Assembly (NCBI GenBank): GCA_023213395.1
Contig: CM041465.1
Span: forward strand, 131,819,741-131,883,740
DNA length: 64,000 bases
Reading direction: 5' to 3'
Source: Cycas panzhihuaensis
Taxonomy: Eukaryota > Cycadophyta
Below the pieces are notes generated by a model. That model had not been told where the DNA came from. It saw nothing but the letters and a program-made list of their open reading frames with translations, and ran no database searches. The position numbers were made by a program, and so were the translations under genes. Positions 12,341 to 25,178 of the stretch are shown in pieces. The first letter of the stretch is position 1. The number at the start of each line of letters is the position of its first letter.

Positions 12341-13674
12341 GTACTAGCACTAAGGAAAGGTCAAACATCTAATAAAAGATTGTTATAAGTTATAGCAATA
12401 ATTACAATAGTAACCACCAAGATATAATAGTAGATGGAACCACAATGACCATAAAAGTAGAAACAATAATAATAGAAATCATAAGGGTAACATAGACACT
12501 TTTCTAGTTCACATAGTTTTAAAGGAAATGATAAAAGTATGAGACTCTTTATCACAACCTCTAAGATAAAGAGTAATGGATAGAACATTGGTATATCAAA
12601 TCTAGAGCAACAAAGCATATGTTAGGCAGTTTGGATTAGTTCCACTCTATGAGGGAGCCCTTAGGACAAACAATTACCATTGGCAATGATATAGAGTTAC
12701 AAGTTCAAAGGATTAGAGAATACACATTTATCCATATAACCATAGTAAAAAATCTTATTTAGGAAACATTCTTTATACACTAGGTTTAAAGGCTAACCTC
12801 ACTTCTATGTCATATGTTAATCAATAGAGAATGAGTTTCCTATTTAAGAACGGTAAATATATCATCAAGGATCATGATAAAAACATTATAATAATACTTA
12901 CTAAAGAATATGACCTATATAAATTAGATGATAGGTTCAAAGTTTAAAAATCTTTTACTATCATATCCTTTAAGAAAAAAATATGGCATTAATGAATAGA
13001 GAATTTAAATTACTCTAATCTTTAGCAAACATTTAAATTAAACATGGTACATGGTCTTCTAAATTTTAAATTAAAAAATAAGTTATGTAGACCTTATATT
13101 CTAATCAAACAATATTAAGAACCATTCCTAAACTAGTGAGTTTTGTAAGCAAAAGAGAAATTTAGCTTAGTACATATAGATATCCATGAACTAATGCTAA
13201 TAATGTCACTTGAAGGAGCAAATTATTTCCTGACCTGCACAAATAATTTTTATGGTAAATTGTGGGTGTTTCCCTTAAGAGAAAAATCACAACCCTTTAG
13301 TGTTTGTAAATAATTCAAAGAGTTGGCTAAAATAGAATTCAAGAACAATATCAATATCTTATGAATTGACAATGGAGGTAAATTCATATCTAATGAATTC
13401 ACTTAGATCTATAAGATCATGACATCAAGAGGTAATTTTCAACTACATATACACTCTAAAAGAATAGCATAGCAAAATAAATGAATAAGACATTGATTGA
13501 GAAGGTAAAATCAATGATGAAAGGATACGATGTTATAGAAAATATATAGATAAAAGTAGTTAATACCATTATGTATCTAACCACTAAAAGCTCTACAAAG
13601 GTAGTAAAAGATGTGATGCTTAAACAAGCTTAATTAGATAGGAAACCACTTGTATGATATCTACATGTTTTTAG

Positions 13675-13724
<50 letters not shown>

Positions 13725-14393
13725 AGGTGAGGTAGAAGTTTAGTTATAAAAGTTCCAAGTGTATCCCAAATGGATATTCAAAACAAGTAAGGTTTACTAT
13801 GTCTTTGAGTTGAAAACTTGAAAGGTACATATAACTCAGGATTTCACCTTTGATAAAGATGATACAACTACTTTAGATTCTATAAATGTCAAGCATGTTA
13901 AGGAACTTCCTATATCCATATAAATAATAAAAGTGGAAGGTTACTATAAATGTTAAAATCCAAGCAATGATGAAGAATCAAACTTGGGACTTAGTGAAAT
14001 TTCCCATTGGGAAGTAGGTAATTAGATGAAAATGGGTCTATAGGATCAAGTATAAGTCTTATAGTATGATTAAAAAGAAAAAAGCTTGACTTGTGGCTAA
14101 AGGCTTCACTTAAAAGGAAGGAATTGACTACCAAGAGACATTTGCTCTTATAGTAAAAATGGGCACTATTATGATCCTTTGGGACTTCGCTACCTAGTTC
14201 AAATGGTAATTGCACTAGATGGATATAAAAAGTACACCTCTAAAAGGAGACTAAACTAAAGTAACCTGCATGGAACAACCACTTGGTTATGTGAAGAAAG
14301 GTGAGGAACACTTGTTTTATTAGTTGATAAACATTTTGTATGCTTTAAAACAAACTCCTAGAGCTTCGTATAAGAAAATTAATTTGTCTTTCA
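12340..14393 (+). mobile_element. Ty1/copia element, 5' half of pol (protease, integrase, start of RT)
   Basis: The plus strand shows the Ty1/copia order. A protease-like site sits near 12590-12640 (WYIKSRATKHM, where the family has I/L-D-S-G-A, so the catalytic Asp is lost). The GAG-pre-integrase region is at about 12980-13160, the integrase core at 13200-13720, and RT from about 13940. RT motifs include KARLVAKGFT-like and EGIDYQETFA segments and a YVKKGEEHL stretch. The fragment stops abruptly at 14393, where a minus-strand gypsy RT scrap starts. A (GT)22 microsatellite interrupts integrase. A second, overlapping fragment of this family lies at 31505-33525 and holds the 3' half. Confidence 0.75.
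13677..13720 (+). repeat. (GT)22 microsatellite inside the copia integrase
   Basis: Forty-four bases of uninterrupted GT sit in the region where copia integrases read a Val-Phe-Gly-Cys type segment. The homologous place in the second copia fragment (about 31720-31735) has only short ACATATACACATAC-like sequence, so the run probably grew after insertion. Confidence 0.95.
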
Positions 14394-14720
14394 AATAGTC
14401 CTTAGTGGGTGTAGAAAGCAAACTTTTCTTGATCCAAATTAGAGGTAAATCTTAAAGAAGAAGACAAAGCCATTAAGCTTAATGATGATGTTATCCATTC
14501 TAGGAATGGAATATTTGTTCTTTATTATAATAAAATTTAGGTTTCTATAGTTAATTCAAAATCTAAAAGAAACATCCTTTTTTCCTGTGAGTACAACTTG
14601 AGTAATATACAAACTCTTGATGGGATTGATTACACTAAGATCTAAAATATCTATAGTGACACATTTAATTTTAGTCTTTTGATTATGGTTGTATTGATAA
14701 GAGGGTACAAAGGTGGGCCT
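14393..14720 (-). pseudogene. Ty3/gypsy (chromovirus-like) reverse transcriptase fragment, copy 1
   Basis: On the minus strand the reading shows the hallmark N-terminal RT block of chromovirus-type gypsy elements: a KKD-like segment, then INYRNLN, IIIKNKYSIPRMD and FFFKI, corresponding to the family's IDYRxLNxxTxKNKYPxPRID...FSKIDL. The C-terminal catalytic YxDD part is absent because the fragment ends at the junction with copia at 14393. The same scrap, in the same orientation and position relative to the gypsy unit, occurs at 40445-40740. It is therefore part of the duplicated block, not an independent hit. Confidence 0.7.
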
Positions 14721-17100
14721 TGAACTAAATTTGATCTAAATTAAGTGCTCCATGCTATGGTCTAATGGGAGTCTAATTTATAAGGACTAAAAGCTTTATT
14801 TATGCTTGGTCAGTAGGGACTAAATATCCTAATGTTAACCTTCATATAATTAATTATTAAGAGTCAAAGAAATACATTTAAGCAATGAACCCAACATCTC
14901 CTCTAGATAGGAATTTCTCCTATTTTTTTTACTAGAATGACCCTAGAATCACTACTTATAATACTAATAAGTTTGTAAATGGTTCCATCCCAATGAAAAT
15001 GAATAAATTTCTTATTATGATTTAGTGTATTAGTGTGTAATTTCTAGATCCATCCAAAAGAGATGGTGTTAATCTATAGTTATTGGTGAGTTATTTCTGC
15101 ATTATAGGTGATCAAGTGATCCCTATGTACTAATATATTAAATGTCCAAGACTTATTGATATAAATGCCATGATAATAAGCAAGTTTGGGGTATATAATG
15201 AGGACCACAACTTTCTCTTTCTATAAAAGCTATTTAGCTTGATAATATTTGGTCATTGTATATTAAGTATAGTTGTTAGTAGATTATCCATCATCCAATG
15301 GTAGAGTTTGATTGACCTCAACTTAGTCATCGATGATGTCCATTTCCTATTCATTGATTTCTTATTTAATTATACAACATTGTTTCTATTTTGGACATGC
15401 CTTATTATAACTTGAAACCTATTTATCTTTGCATAAAAATAGAGGCCATTATTTTTAACCTTTTATGACTCTTGAAATTGTACATTAATCAAAGGTTATA
15501 GGGAAAATGTCATGAGGATAGAATATGTTTTAGTCTACTTCATCCCTTTTGACAATAGTTAGGTATCATGCCTTATCTCATTTTTTGTTGGGCTTTAATT
15601 GGGTGTTTACATTGATTAGTTAATTGACTAATGTGATGATTGGATGACTATCTAGTCTGATTGTCTTTTTATATATTTTAATCATCACCTATGATGTTTA
15701 GATCTTAATGTACTCACCTATATGGCACACCCAAGCTTGCTTTAAAGCATAGCTCTAGTTCTTTTCAAGGTTTTTTACAAATTTTCAAACTTATTATTTA
15801 TTGATCAATTGCTTTTATTATGCCCTCATCTAATGTCATCACTTTGTTTATCTCCGCATTGGCCTTGTCTAATGATTTCAAAAAGAAAATTCACTTCATT
15901 TTTTAAAAAAATTTAATGATTTTTTATTTTTTATTTTTAAATAAAAGAATAAGTAACTAGGATAAATATAAGAGTAATGCAAGAACTTAGATCACTTTTT
16001 ATGGTGTGTTAGAATTGCTTGCATCTTAGATTATTTATAAAAAACAAAAATAAGAAAGAGTTTAAATAGTGCATATCCATATAGATGCATTAGTATAAAT
16101 ATATTTATTTTTATTGTGTAGTTTATACATAGTCAAGGTGGTTGATGATTTCATGTAATCCAAATATGCATGTTAGTTTGCATATAGGCACTTGTTACTA
16201 TTTATTCCCCCCAGGTTAGGTCTTTCTCTCTCAGTAAGATGATTCTTGATCATTTAGGACTTGACATCCCTAATGTACAAGCTCATGCTTTCTTGAGACC
16301 AAATACTTCTTATTATAAGGGGACTATTAATTAGTTGCGACGTGATATCCCCAATATACAAACTTATCCTTTGAGATTATTTTCTTCTTATATTATGTAC
16401 TCTAAAGGTGATGGTTTCCTCCCACACTTTGGGTCTAAAGTATCTCCTCTCTATATCTCTCTTTCATGTCTGAGTATGTAAGACTAACTAGAATCAAATG
16501 AAAGCATCCCCAAGATGTTCACTTTCATGAGTGAATCATTATCAAGTAAGGGAGTCCTGAGTGGTTGACCCTTAATAATGTCATTAATTAAGGTCTGAGC
16601 TCTTATAAGTCTTCTCACTCATCAGTCCTCCCATCCCTTAGCTAGTGTAACATAGTTCTCTCCTTCATTGTTATATAGAGGTATAAGTTATATCACTCCT
16701 TTAGGAGGGCTTAGGGATTAGTTGATAAGGAGCTTAAGACATCTTTTTTTGGGGTAAGGACCCTAGCAATCCCTCTATTGATTAGGGGTCTTTGCTTTTC
16801 TAATTTTTCCCTTAGGGAAAAGTAGCTAGAAATTATTAGTTTCTTTGAATCTCTTTTATTGTTTTAGGTTTGATTGTTGAATAATTAGTACTTAGTTAAT
16901 AATTAGTTAGATCTTATTATCTTAGCACACATATAAAAAGGCATCTCTCTTTCATTTAGGAGAGAGTCAAGGATATGTCAAGACTTGTCACTATAGTTGC
17001 CTTTATGAGGATCACTCCTCCTCTCATCTAAGGTTCCTAAGATAACCCACCTTAATAAGCATCATGTTTATAGACCATAGTAGAGAATTTCCTAAACTTC
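14720..17100. other. Leader region of duplicated unit 1, non-coding
   Basis: The sequence is AT-rich and collinear with 40740-43100, sharing long recognisable stretches (for example around 16690-16750 and 42835-42900). No protein domain was recognised. The right part probably includes the 5' LTR and/or leader of the gypsy element whose gag begins near 17300, because a TATA box lies at about 16932, but I could not find a matching 3' LTR to define it. Confidence 0.5.
16930..16940 (+). promoter_or_regulatory. Candidate TATA box of the gypsy element
   Basis: CACACATATAAAAAGGC matches a plant TATA box and stands about 400 bp before recognisable gag. In unit 2 the same place (about 43080) reads CACACACATAAAAAGGC, a one-base decayed form. 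Conservation in position supports a former promoter. Confidence 0.4.
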
Positions 17101-18439
17101 CTAGTTTCCCATTCACATCATTAGATTCATTCGTTGGCATACATCCCTCTAGTTTACCCCACTTTAATCTTTCTCCCTAGCCAAGCTACCTTCATGAATT
17201 TCATTGCATCCCTTTATTCCACTTGAGTCATATCCACATACTTCATTTGTCTTTTATTCTATGTCCTTCATGAATCCTTCCCACATCTCTCTTAACTAAT
17301 CTAGGAGAATTTAAGGTCTTCCCCCTTAAGACTCCTTATCACCTTCTTAAGCTACCACCTTTGCTCCTCATGAAAATTATAAAACCTCCATTATTGATCT
17401 TATCACTACTTTGTTTATATGTTAGGATGCTTAGAACCCATTCGAGTATGTTAAAGACCCTATTTTACATTAAGTCTCTATTAGAGAAGAACATGACCTA
17501 GTTAAGAATGTGTCTTTGGTAGGAACTCTTATGTCACTACATAATCATTATATGGATCATATGAGATCTACCTCCCATGATGAGGAATATGGAGTTTCCA
17601 TGTCATATTCTTCTCTAACTATAACATATCACTTTGAGCAAGCTCTAGGTCTCACCACCTTAACCTACACTTGCTTATACATCATTACAAAGGAGTGAGA
17701 GGAATACATGCCTCATATTCTCCTATCCTCTTTAAGCATCGACCCTAGGGGTCATGCTCATGATCTTCAGACTGAGTTTGTGATGGTTTGGCAATGTGCA
17801 CCTCTACTTAACACTTCTCAAGTAGGACCTCAATGGGGTTTTATCCCCACCACCTATTATAATTAACTAAGTACTTATTTCTCACATGTTCCTAGCTCAT
17901 CCTACATCACTAATAGATGCTTTCCCATCAGTTGTGTGCCATCATCCTTCAAAAGGTAATCCCTTCATGCATATCCCACAAATGAATGCCCCTCTTACTC
18001 AACCTCCTTTACCTTGACCATCATCCTATATTGTCACTTCATCAAGGGCTAATTAATCTTACATGACCTATATTATAGGTATGAGCCATCAAATTCCACA
18101 TGCATATGCCACACGACCATGGAAAAACCCCATACCTCGTTATAACCTAGTACCTACCCATATCCCATAGGGTTATTTGAGTCAACCTCTTAATTATGGA
18201 CCATAAGTTACCCTCACTTATTAGCATCTATAAGGATTCTCTCCTCGAGGAGCATTTATATCTTACCTTCCCGCAAGACTATATCCTAGACATTTAGAAC
18301 AACCACATGCACCTTATCCTAAATATTCCACCCATTATAAGGCACCTAGAGACTTAGGACCTATATACACAACCCCTCAAATGACTTCATCTTTAAGGGT
18401 GAGGAGGTCATATATTGAATACAAGAGGAATCCATTCCC

Positions 18440-19520
18440 ATAAGAACTTCTTCTATGTCCCCTATCTTTTTTCATACTTAAGTTACCTAAATTTTTAGGG
18501 GAATTCACTCAAGATCCAATAGGGCATACACAAGATTTTACTCTTAGGTACACTGACTATCTTCCCTATGACTATCTAATAATGTAACTATTTATAAAGA
18601 CTCTCTAGGGTGATGCCTTGAAGTAGTTCTATTGATTAAAACCCATATTTATCTTCTATTTCTGATAATTGGTTGATACTATTATAAGCTATTTTGGCAT
18701 GGGTAATCCATTTGAGATTGGCACCAAAACCCTACTCCTTGTCAAATAAGGTGGAGAAGAGTCATTACATGACTTTGTTCATCATTTTCAAGATTTGGCC
18801 CATGTCTGCCAAGCCCCCCTAAACAATGACTTGCTTTTTCATGTCTTCACTAATGCCTTAAGACCCCAGGTATACCTTAAGGTCCTTAAACTAGGGCCTT
18901 CTTCTTATGAAGAAGCCTCAAAAAGTGCCTATCTCTTGAAGCATTTTAGATTAAATATAAGGTTAAATTATTAACCAAACCTCTTGTACCCAAAGAAAAG
19001 ATTGAACTAGCTTAGGGGTCTAAGTCAATGTAAAGTGATTATACTTATGATCACCTCACTTCTATAGTTTGAGCTTTTAAAAGCTCCATTAATGTTAAAC
19101 TTCTTATTGATATCTTTTATACTCCTAGACCTAAGAAAGAAACCAAAGCCATACATTTCACTGAACGAAAAAAGACCCTAATGTAATGACTCTTAAGAAA
19201 ATGCATAAGTTCCCTTATCACCAAATATACATACATGATCAAGAAGATTGTCACAAACTTAAAGACCTTGGTTATCATAGTCAAGCTAACGAAAAGCCTA
19301 CCTCTAAGTCAAATCAAGATCAATTTATATATGAAGACCCACTTCCTAACCATAGTAAAAAGACCATTAAGGATAAGGGTAAATCCAAAGTACAAAATTA
19401 TAGTAATATCAAATATTCTAATTCTAAGGCTACCAACAAGAAGTCATCACTATTGAAATATGATGATAAATATTCCAATGCATCAAATAGACTATTGTGT
19501 AAAGTACAACACTTGAGAAG
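18440..19520 (+). pseudogene. Gypsy gag core and C-terminal segment, copy 1
   Basis: The core reads through several stops: a LPKFLGEFTQD-like start, then DYLPYDYLIM, then PFEIGTKTLLLV, then HDFVHHFQDLAH. This is the pattern of the Retrotrans_gag helical domain. The C-terminal part (19186-19524) is open for 112 codons and holds a YHQxYIHDQEDCHKLKDLGYH segment, placed like the nucleic-acid-binding knuckle of plant gypsy Gag but with only one Cys left. It is followed by a Lys/Ser/Asn-rich tail. Copy 2 has the same at 44600-45620. Confidence 0.65.
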
Positions 19521-19899
19521 ATGATCAATATGGTTGAGGCCACCAAGCTCTATTCTTCATCTAAACCCCTTAATGGCAACTCACCACCTAAGGACAAGTC
19601 TATAAATTCCTCTCCTCAGTTTACCATTACACCTATTCTCTTTAGGTCTATTCCCTAATACACAAAAGAGGGTACTTTCTCTCTTGTAGAAGAGCTAAAA
19701 ATTATTCCTATAGGGATTTTTGTAATGGCCCTTCTTAAGAGTTTCCCTAATTAATAATAGTTATTACTTAATACTCTTGGGGTATTAAGGTCTAATTTTC
19801 CCCTCAAACTAACTTTACACTTTAATCTATCCACATTGATCAATAAGAGAAAAGGAAATCACAATGAAATAGTCTCATTTTACATCAAGATCCTTAAAG

Positions 19900-20260
19900 A
19901 TGATATTAACATTAAAATATGTATCATTAATGAGGGATCTTTTATTAATGCCATGTTATTATAAATCCTTAAAGGCATAAAAGTATCCACTTATGAGCCA
20001 ATAGATTAGATTTTCCAAGGATATGACAAATATTAAAAAACCCCAATTGGTTGGTTACTCTTCCACTTACTCTTAAAGGAAAGATAGTCATGACAGAGGT
20101 TACTATCCTTGATCTTGACCTTGAGTTTAACCTTTTACTAGGTCAACCTTGGATAGGTCAAATGTTAGTAGTTTGTTCATCACTAATCAGTAAAGACAAG
20201 TTTGTTTGTGATTATGAGATCAAAGTTGTCAAGTATAGGAGTAATCCCATAAAATAATAT
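19900..20260 (+). pseudogene. Gypsy aspartic protease, copy 1
   Basis: The C-terminal half is open from 20051: LPLTLKGKIVMTEVTILDLD, then LEFNLLLGQPWIG, the standard end of plant gypsy retropepsins. The upstream catalytic triad region (before 20050) is broken by stops and not readable. The protease would cut the Gag-Pol polyprotein. The corresponding parts lie at 840-631 (minus) and about 46200-46400. Confidence 0.65.
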
Positions 20261-20999
20261 ATTTCTCTAATTGATGCAATTATTGAAGAAGGAGAATCTT
20301 CTTCTTCTTTTAGGTCATTAGGTTTTATATAGTGTTTTACTATAGAACAATCAACTCTAGAGCCCTAAGTTGAGTCAAGGGATGTTTCTGTGATTATTAT
20401 ATGTCCTTCAAGTGATGAGTCCCTTTCAAGGTAGTTTATATAGTACCTCACTTCTAATAAAGAAGTAGGTTCACCTTCCCTCATTGATCTCTCTTTTGAT
20501 TAAGAACCCTAATCCACCTAGGGCTCTTAATTTGATCTTTTAGTATAATTTAATTGGGATATTCATGCCTAAGTGGCTTTCCCCCCTGATCAAACTCCTC
20601 AAATCAAGATTTTCCCTTCTACTATCAACACCATAATACAAGATTCATTTATACATAGTCTTGTTATTCATGACTATCCTTATTGAGAAATACTGACTCT
20701 AAAATCCATTCTTAACCTTCATCATTTTAAGAATGATAAGGTAATTTTAGAACACCTAGTAGGAGCCTCCCAAAATCTCCTACCTAATTATCATAAGCTT
20801 AGGTTTGCCAAGTACATTCAACTTAACTCTCCCTTAACAAGTTTAAATCATGAACCACACACCTCCTCTCTTCTACTAGATCTTGCTCCTTCCCATTTTA
20901 AGTAAGGTAACATTATGCACATAGGACAAACTATTAACATTGACCTTGACATGGATGAGACTCTAACAATAATCAAGGTAGGAGTTGATTACTCCCCTT

Positions 21000-21760
21000 T
21001 TGAGATCAAATAATTGAAAGAAGTATTCAAAGAGTTCTCTTTAGTTTTTACACAAGATTATAGTGATATGAAGGGCTTGCATCCTAATGTTGTGGTCCAT
21101 AATATTACTACCATTCCTAGGGTTAAACCCAAGTGCCATAAATAGAGACTTATCCACCCATAACTTTTTGTAGTAATTAAATAATATATTAAAAAGTTTT
21201 TAAAAGTTAACTTTATAGAAATAGTGGATTACTCCTAATAGGTATCAAACATTGTATCTATTACTAAGAAAAATACTTATATCCATATTTGCATTAATTT
21301 TTAGGATGCTAATGACTCATGCTCTAAGGACAATTTTCTATTACCTTTCCTTAACCAAATCTAAGACTAAACAATCAAATTTGAGATAATATACCTCATG
21401 GATGGCCTCTCAATGTGTAACTAAATTCTTATCTTCCTCAAGGATCATCATAAAATTGCATTCACTACATTGTGAATAACCTTTATTTATAAGGTTATGC
21501 TATTTGGCCTTAAGAATATTGGGGCTACTTATCAGTAAGCCATGAGTTTTATTTTTAATGACATATCTAGCGGCATTATCACCATTTACCTTGATAATAT
21601 TATGGGATTCTCTCACTACTAAAAGAATCACATCTAAGATCTAAGAGTTGTCTTTAAAAGATGCCAAAAGTCTTAGTTATATCTTAATCCCAATAAGTGT
21701 TTCTTTGTGGTTACGTAAAGCAAAATGCTTGGGAATATCATATCAAGAGATGATATTATG
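21000..21760 (+). pseudogene. Gypsy reverse transcriptase, copy 1
   Basis: The frame shows, with stops, the RT blocks SNIVSITKKN, then INF-x-DAND, then a YLMDGLSM segment, AFTT, and VMLFGLKNIGATYQ. The catalytic box at 21587-21601 reads Tyr-Leu-Asp-Asn-Ile where the family has Y-V/L-D-D-I. The second Asp has become Asn by one G-to-A change, which would abolish polymerase activity. Later come a KNH segment and LNPNKCFF, as expected. TAA and TAG codons stand where other gypsy RTs have Arg, Gln or Trp. Identity as RT is secure. Confidence 0.85.
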
Positions 21761-21899
21761 GTAGATCTAGATAAAGTGAAATCCATCATTAATATACCCC
21801 ACCCTGTAATAAGAAATAAGTCAAATATTTCTATGGAAGATTGGATTCCTTATGATGCTTCCTTGATGACTTCACTTTTAATGTAAAACCACTCATTGA

Positions 21900-22400
21900 C
21901 ATCCTCAAAAGGGGTGCCTCACTTGAATGGACCCTTGTGTTCTAAGAAGCATTTTATAGACTTAAACAAGCACTAGTTTCTAATCCTACCCTAGCTTTGG
22001 CTATTTTTCATAAGCCTTTAATTCTCTCCATCTCCTCTACTAAAGAATCCTGTGGGGGAATGCTTTCCCAAGAAGATGAGTTTATGTAAGAGCATGCCAT
22101 CTACTTTATTATCCATACTTTAATTATTACAAAAATTAATTAGTGCCCATCTAAAAAAGAGTGTTTGGAATTGGTCTTCATAAATAAGAAACTATACCAT
22201 TATCAGCTCAATAACACCACCTGCATGGTAGCACCGTCATACCTGATTAGACTCCTACTTACTAAAATTGACCTCACTAGCTAAGTGAGTAAATAGGAAC
22301 TATTACTTCAAAAGTTTGATTTATGAATACTTAACCATAAATCTAAAAAGGAAATGGTTGTTCCTAAATATTTAGTTGTGGTATTTCTTTCTAACAATGA
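21900..22400 (+). pseudogene. Gypsy RNase H, copy 1
   Basis: After RT the frame gives SSTKESCGGMLSQED, the region where gypsy RNase H has A-S-D-x-A-I-G-x-V-L-x-Q, then a CPSKKECLELVF segment matching the YxxxEKExLAVVFA helix. The first catalytic Asp is not preserved in this reading. The domain runs into a spacer that leads to the integrase zinc-binding region interrupted at 22675. The equivalent in copy 2 is about 48130-48450. Confidence 0.6.
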
Positions 22401-22675
22401 TCATCATACAATTAATACACTCTCAGATAAGCATATTTTCCAAGTTGATACTCTCCTATGTAAGGATGGAGATAAATGGTATAAGGATATTCAAACGTAC
22501 TTATAAGAATAAGATTACCCATTAGATGTCTCTTCTAAGAAGTGGAAGAGACTTAGAGTAGTTGCACATCAATACCTATTACTTAATGAGGTTCTCTACA
22601 AATTCTCCTTTGATAGAGCTTTGCTAAGATGTGTTACCCCTTTTAAAGCACAAGCCACCTTAATTAAGTGCTACA

Positions 22676-23040
22676 TATTAGGTAATATTAACCCATAAGA
22701 ATATTAAATTGATGTAATTACCCCTTTGATAGATACTAGAGGGTCATAATATACACACTTCTTCATGTAAGATGCCATTAATTGACCAAGTAGCTCTTAG
22801 ATTATGATTAGATAGCTAGGTGGTGATATGTGCCATAAATATATATTAGTCTAACATAATACAAGTAGAAGTGGCTATTTCCCATAAGCAGTCTGTATTA
22901 TGTATTTGTATATATTATTTTTTTATTTGTTCACCTACATATCTTATATTTTATAGTCTAGTATGATCTTAGACCTATTATTGGGTATTTATTTTTACAA
23001 GTGGTATTAGATTTATCTTTGCTTCTATCTCTTTTTTACA
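22676..23040 (+). repeat. Family A 5' LTR, copy 1
   Basis: 365 bp beginning TATTAGGTAATATTAACCC (ancestral start TGTTAGG) and ending CTTTTTTACA. It aligns along its length with 48837-49200. It holds a primer-site-like TGGTATTAG at 23002-23010, some 40 bp inside its 3' end, while the real degraded primer site follows the LTR. Confidence 0.75.
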
Positions 23041-25101
23041 TTTCATATAATAGCCTTAGTTTAAGCTTGTGTTGACCCTAGTTAGGTTTTAAGACTATGA
23101 GTATATCCATCTATTAAGGGTTTATTTTAAAATTATTTTAAGTATGCTTGTTTATGATCAATTAGGGGGGTACTTTGTTCATTTGTTAGGTGATGTTCTA
23201 CTTTAGATTATAGATGGTTTTAAACCACAGTTTATAGGATATCTAAAGCATATTAATATCATAAACATAGAGCATATTGGTGCCTATGATGCTTGTGCAT
23301 AAAAATCTAGTTAGAACATGTGCTACGGTTATCTTCAATCCCACATAAGTTTATTGCATATTTTAATTCCTTTTTGGACTAGTTATTTGCATGTTTTAGT
23401 AATATATACAGAGATATTACACGTAAATCTAAGAGTGAGGCTTCAAATGTAAGCTTGATCACCCAATGAAGCCAGTGATATGGTAGGGTAGGCCATTATT
23501 TCCTCTATCAAATGGTGAAGCAATCATGATTGGTGAAGAGGGTGTTACAACATGGTTTAGAGTAGAAGATGGTTCATTGGCCCATGTGAAGAAATTGGTG
23601 CATGTTTGGAGCCTAGTGTAGGGCTTACTGATTATAACAGAAATTATACAATGTAAAAGAATTTTATTAACAATGTGATGTACAATGAGGGTTTACAGGT
23701 TCATTAGGGTTTGTTAGGTTCCATCCTATCACTAAGTTGAGAGATTAATTATTTATCATTACATGTGATTATGTAGCATATTTATTATATAGAAGAATCT
23801 CCATATTATAGTAAGAGAACCCGTTGATATTGCTACCAATTAATTAATGAGATCTTATAACTACCTACTGCATGGAGGGTTTGATATGTACTAATTACTA
23901 GCTATAAATAGATTTCTTACCATCTAACCAAGTATGAGAAGGATTTGGCATCTTTATTAAGAAGGTTCAACATTGTTTATGAATGTAGCAATGGTCTTTT
24001 AGTGTTAGGTAATGTGTTAGGTGGATTGGTTAGTTGTTTGAAGAAGCATGTTGAGATGATTTAATATTTTAGGCTATTAACACCACATGTATCTCTATCT
24101 ACTAATGTTATACATTCTTGTTGAGTGAGGTTTCTAGCATTGGGCATCTATGTTTATGAGTTGGGCAACTTTGTTAGACTTTTAAGGGACTTTGTAAGTG
24201 TTTATGTGCATATCAACAAAAATATCTCATCATTAGGTGCATATTTTGTAAATATAACATCATTAGTAGATTTGCAATGCTTAAAAATACTAGCATGATG
24301 CTCACAAATCAAAAAATAAATGAAAATTAAAGTGTAGAAGTCATTGGAATGCTCATAGTACATGCATAAGTCATGCATAAGAAATTATAATGGCAACTTA
24401 ATTTTTTAATAAATCAAAGTTTATAACATAAGAAAAATATCATTAAAGTATTTTTTTATGTTATTTGGAATTTGCATAGCCCTTGAAATAGTCACATGGG
24501 ATTTTTAATGTGGTTAGGGGCCACAAGGAAAAGTGACCTTTTTTATTTTTTATCTTTTCCATTTGAAAAGGTACCTCTACATACAACAATGGTTGCATCT
24601 CCCTCATATTACATCAAAATTGAATGTCATCAATTGTGTTATAAAGCTAACCCATAGGGATTTCTAATAAGTGGTTAGATGATATGCTTTAAGGCCTTTT
24701 AGGGCAATTTTAATAGTGTGAAGTTTGGACTTTGATTTGATAGGGCATTAAAATAAAGTATATGCATGAAAAAAGAGACATTTTGTCAAATATTTTTACT
24801 CAGATAACCATTTTTATAAGTTTTTTTCATAATGTAGTAGATGGGGTTAAGGGTTTTTAACTTAATTTTTCTCTTAGAGTTGCAACCTTAACTAGGATAG
24901 CTAGAAATAAGTAAAATGAGAGTAGATGAAGGTTTCTTAATAGGCAAATATTAGTGAACCATGTATATGAAGGCCATTTTAGAGGATTGGTAGGTACAAC
25001 GATTGGTTACCCATGTGCTTTGATAGATGTTTATCTTTTATATGCATTCAACATCATATTTGAAGTAGTTATATGGCATGGATGGAGCATTAAAAGGGAA
25101 A
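23041..25101 (+). other. Internal region of family A element, copy 1; no recognised gene
   Basis: About 2.06 kb, collinear with 49201-51209. Translations in all frames show no gag, protease or RT motif. A partly conserved stretch around 23460-23720 corresponds to 49590-49830 but carries stops in both. The region ends with a polypurine tract just before the 3' LTR. Confidence 0.6.
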
Positions 25102-25178
25102 TGTTAAGTAATGTTAACCCATAGAACTATTAAACTAATGTAATTACCCCTTTGATATACACTAAGGAGTCATAGTAC

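Noticed and set aside
22999-23015. First placed the family A LTR end before the inner TGGTATTAG site and took that as the primer site
   Set aside because: The 3' LTRs also continue past this site for 30-40 bp, and the target duplication and pol frame only close if the LTR includes it. A better primer site follows the longer LTR.
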